This document shows, in pieces, positions 62,551-64,000 of a DNA stretch of 64,000 bases (the stretch's first letter is position 1; each line of letters starts with the position of its first letter). The DNA is from Gambelia wislizenii (taxonomy: Eukaryota > Chordata > Lepidosauria > Squamata > Crotaphytidae), in the NCBI GenBank assembly GCA_030847615.1, contig JAUMIR010000001.1, forward strand, positions 446,826,687 through 446,890,686. The letters run 5' to 3'. The position numbers were made by a program, and so were the translations under genes. Under the pieces are notes generated by a model, which saw only the letters and a program-made list of their open reading frames with translations, made no database searches and was not told the origin of the DNA.

Positions 62551-64000
62551 CACATGCATCTTACATACTATATAGAAAATGTGCAAGCAAGCATATGAGT
62601 AATGGAGTTAGCTAAGTTTCAATAACCAGTCCTGGGTAAATAGACATTAAATCACAGCATGGGATGGCTGCATCTTGACTCTGGTGTCCATGCAAGTAAA
62701 TGGATGCATGTGGACACACAACACTAGAATAAATTTTCCAGCCAGCCCCTGCTATCAGGATTGTAAATGTTGCTGAAGAGGCTGGCATCAACATGCTTGA
62801 AGAATCATTCTTGGGCAAACAGCATGAAACTTAGTCCTCCATGTGCTGATCCATGAGATATCCCTGTGATGTATTGTGGGAAATTAAAAATGGTAGGTGT
62901 CTCCGATCCTTCTGGTAAAGAATACACCACTCTGATCCTTCTGGTACAGATTGCCACCCCCATCAGGTGACTGCAATAGGAGATGCCTCCTCAAAGCTTG
63001 AGCCAACCCTGTTGGCCGAGTATTCTTGGAGTTTATAGCTATCCTATAGTATGTATGTATGATCCCACCTTTCTCCCAATGTATCAGAATACCATTAGAG
63101 GCATTATGAGATTAAAAGGGACAAGTAGATAGAAACAAAGAAATAAGCACATGGATTTTCTCCTTTGGTGCCAGATACTGCCTATTTTGCCTACTTGCTG
63201 TTCCCTTTACCTCTTATAGATGGAGGAAGCATTAACTTGGAATAATCAATGTAACTTCCTGGAGAGCCTTTGAGTAAAAAGCTTGTCATGTTTCTTCATT
63301 TAGTGGAACAGATGGGGGCTTGGTGTCAGGGGGACGGAGCTGTTCCCCTGCAGATGGATGTTCCAACTTACAAAACATGTTACACAGACTGATTGGTCAA
63401 AAGCTAACTTGAAGCAAATTTTTATCTTTCATTGAAAGTTCTGGGACTCGGGGATCAAGCCACTGAGAGCAATTAGCACTGCTGAGAATGCAGGGATCCT
63501 ACGACAGCATTTCTGGAACGTTTGTCCTTGTGAACATTCCCCTGTCAGGAGAGAAAGGAAGAGGCTTACTGGTATCGAACTTCACAAAGGCCCTGTATGT
63601 ACACTGCCTTTAAACAAGAGCATCACCACTGCTTATTTTGTACATTATCTTGGGAGTCCACATTTGTCAATTTGAGAGCACTACGCCCTCAAACTGTTCC
63701 TGGAGAGGATGTAGCAGCAAGTCTGAGCTGAAGACCTGCAAGTCCACTCAAAGCTAAAACTTGTTGTGGACTTAACAGTACTGTCAGAATCCACACCACT
63801 ATAAGAAATAAGCTTGCTATAAAGCTTAACAGCAACTGTACCTGTTGGGGAGAGGGTGCATAATCTGAGGAAAGGGAAAATTGATAAACCAATCTTGGAA
63901 TTGTTGCAGTTTTTTTTTAATAAAAGAGGGTTGGTTAGTCCGAATTCAAAATATATTGGTCAACTGAGAATAAAGTGAGGCATGCTTCTGTAGACCTATA
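62551..64000. other. Unannotated sequence at window end
   Basis: Some of 62600-62960 may continue the interspersed repeat seen at 61090. The stretch 63290-63560 is repeat-free and could be a conserved element. No exon recognised. Polyadenylation-like aataaa motifs occur at 63919 and 63970. Confidence 0.3.

Overview
This window is nuclear DNA from a vertebrate, most likely a squamate reptile (lizard or snake). It has one plus-strand, multi-exon protein gene with GT/AG introns. The rest is AT-rich intron filled with a squamate-like repeat mix: L1, CR1, L2 and BovB/RTE LINEs, 5S-rRNA-derived SINEs, a DIRS retrotransposon, Penelope-like terminal repeats, and hAT-like and Tigger-like DNA-transposon relics. 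I cannot name the species. The feature set shows no bacterial operon, CRISPR array or tRNA gene.

Host gene. Seven internal coding exons and one candidate terminal exon (8756-8820, 15267-15443, 16913-16992, 22308-22375, 23127-23166, 28781-28866, 48339-48436, 53690-53763) join in one frame of 228 codons. They match the C-terminal half of GPATCH2L (C14orf118 in human), which I recognise from remembered protein sequence. The 5' exon or exons, including the start codon, lie upstream of position 1. The terminal exon starts like the human one, then hits an early stop; similarity to the human C-terminus seems to continue in other frames.

Layout. 1-8755: intron with a near full-length dead L1 on the minus strand. 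8821-15266: CR1 pieces on both strands, one carrying an ORF1 esterase domain next to an ORF2 endonuclease, plus a minisatellite. 15444-28780: smaller exons, a 494-bp hAT element with perfect 8-bp target duplications, an RTE-like LINE tail, a 1.47-kb TA-flanked Tigger-like element, and a 1.9-kb transposon relic. That relic contains a 509-bp inverted Penelope-like pair flanking a GC-rich exon-like segment. 28867-48338: the longest intron, with BovB and a nested stack. In the stack a Tigger-like MITE was hit by a DIRS element, and the DIRS was then hit by a solo LTR, an L2, a hAT element and a near-perfect 194-bp palindrome. 48437-64000: a second, internally deleted DIRS-like copy, a compound microsatellite, the candidate last exon, repeat-poor DNA that may be 3' UTR, and two 5S-derived SINEs.

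The most notable items are the readable nested insertion history at 36157-45342, the DIRS internal complementary region whose two halves mirror the two ends of the element, the Penelope-like pair with a 12-bp target duplication around a possible captured exon, and the frame-disrupted GPATCH2L terminal exon. The GPATCH2L exons are probably the only functional coding sequence here; the other long ORFs are transposon proteins, mostly broken.
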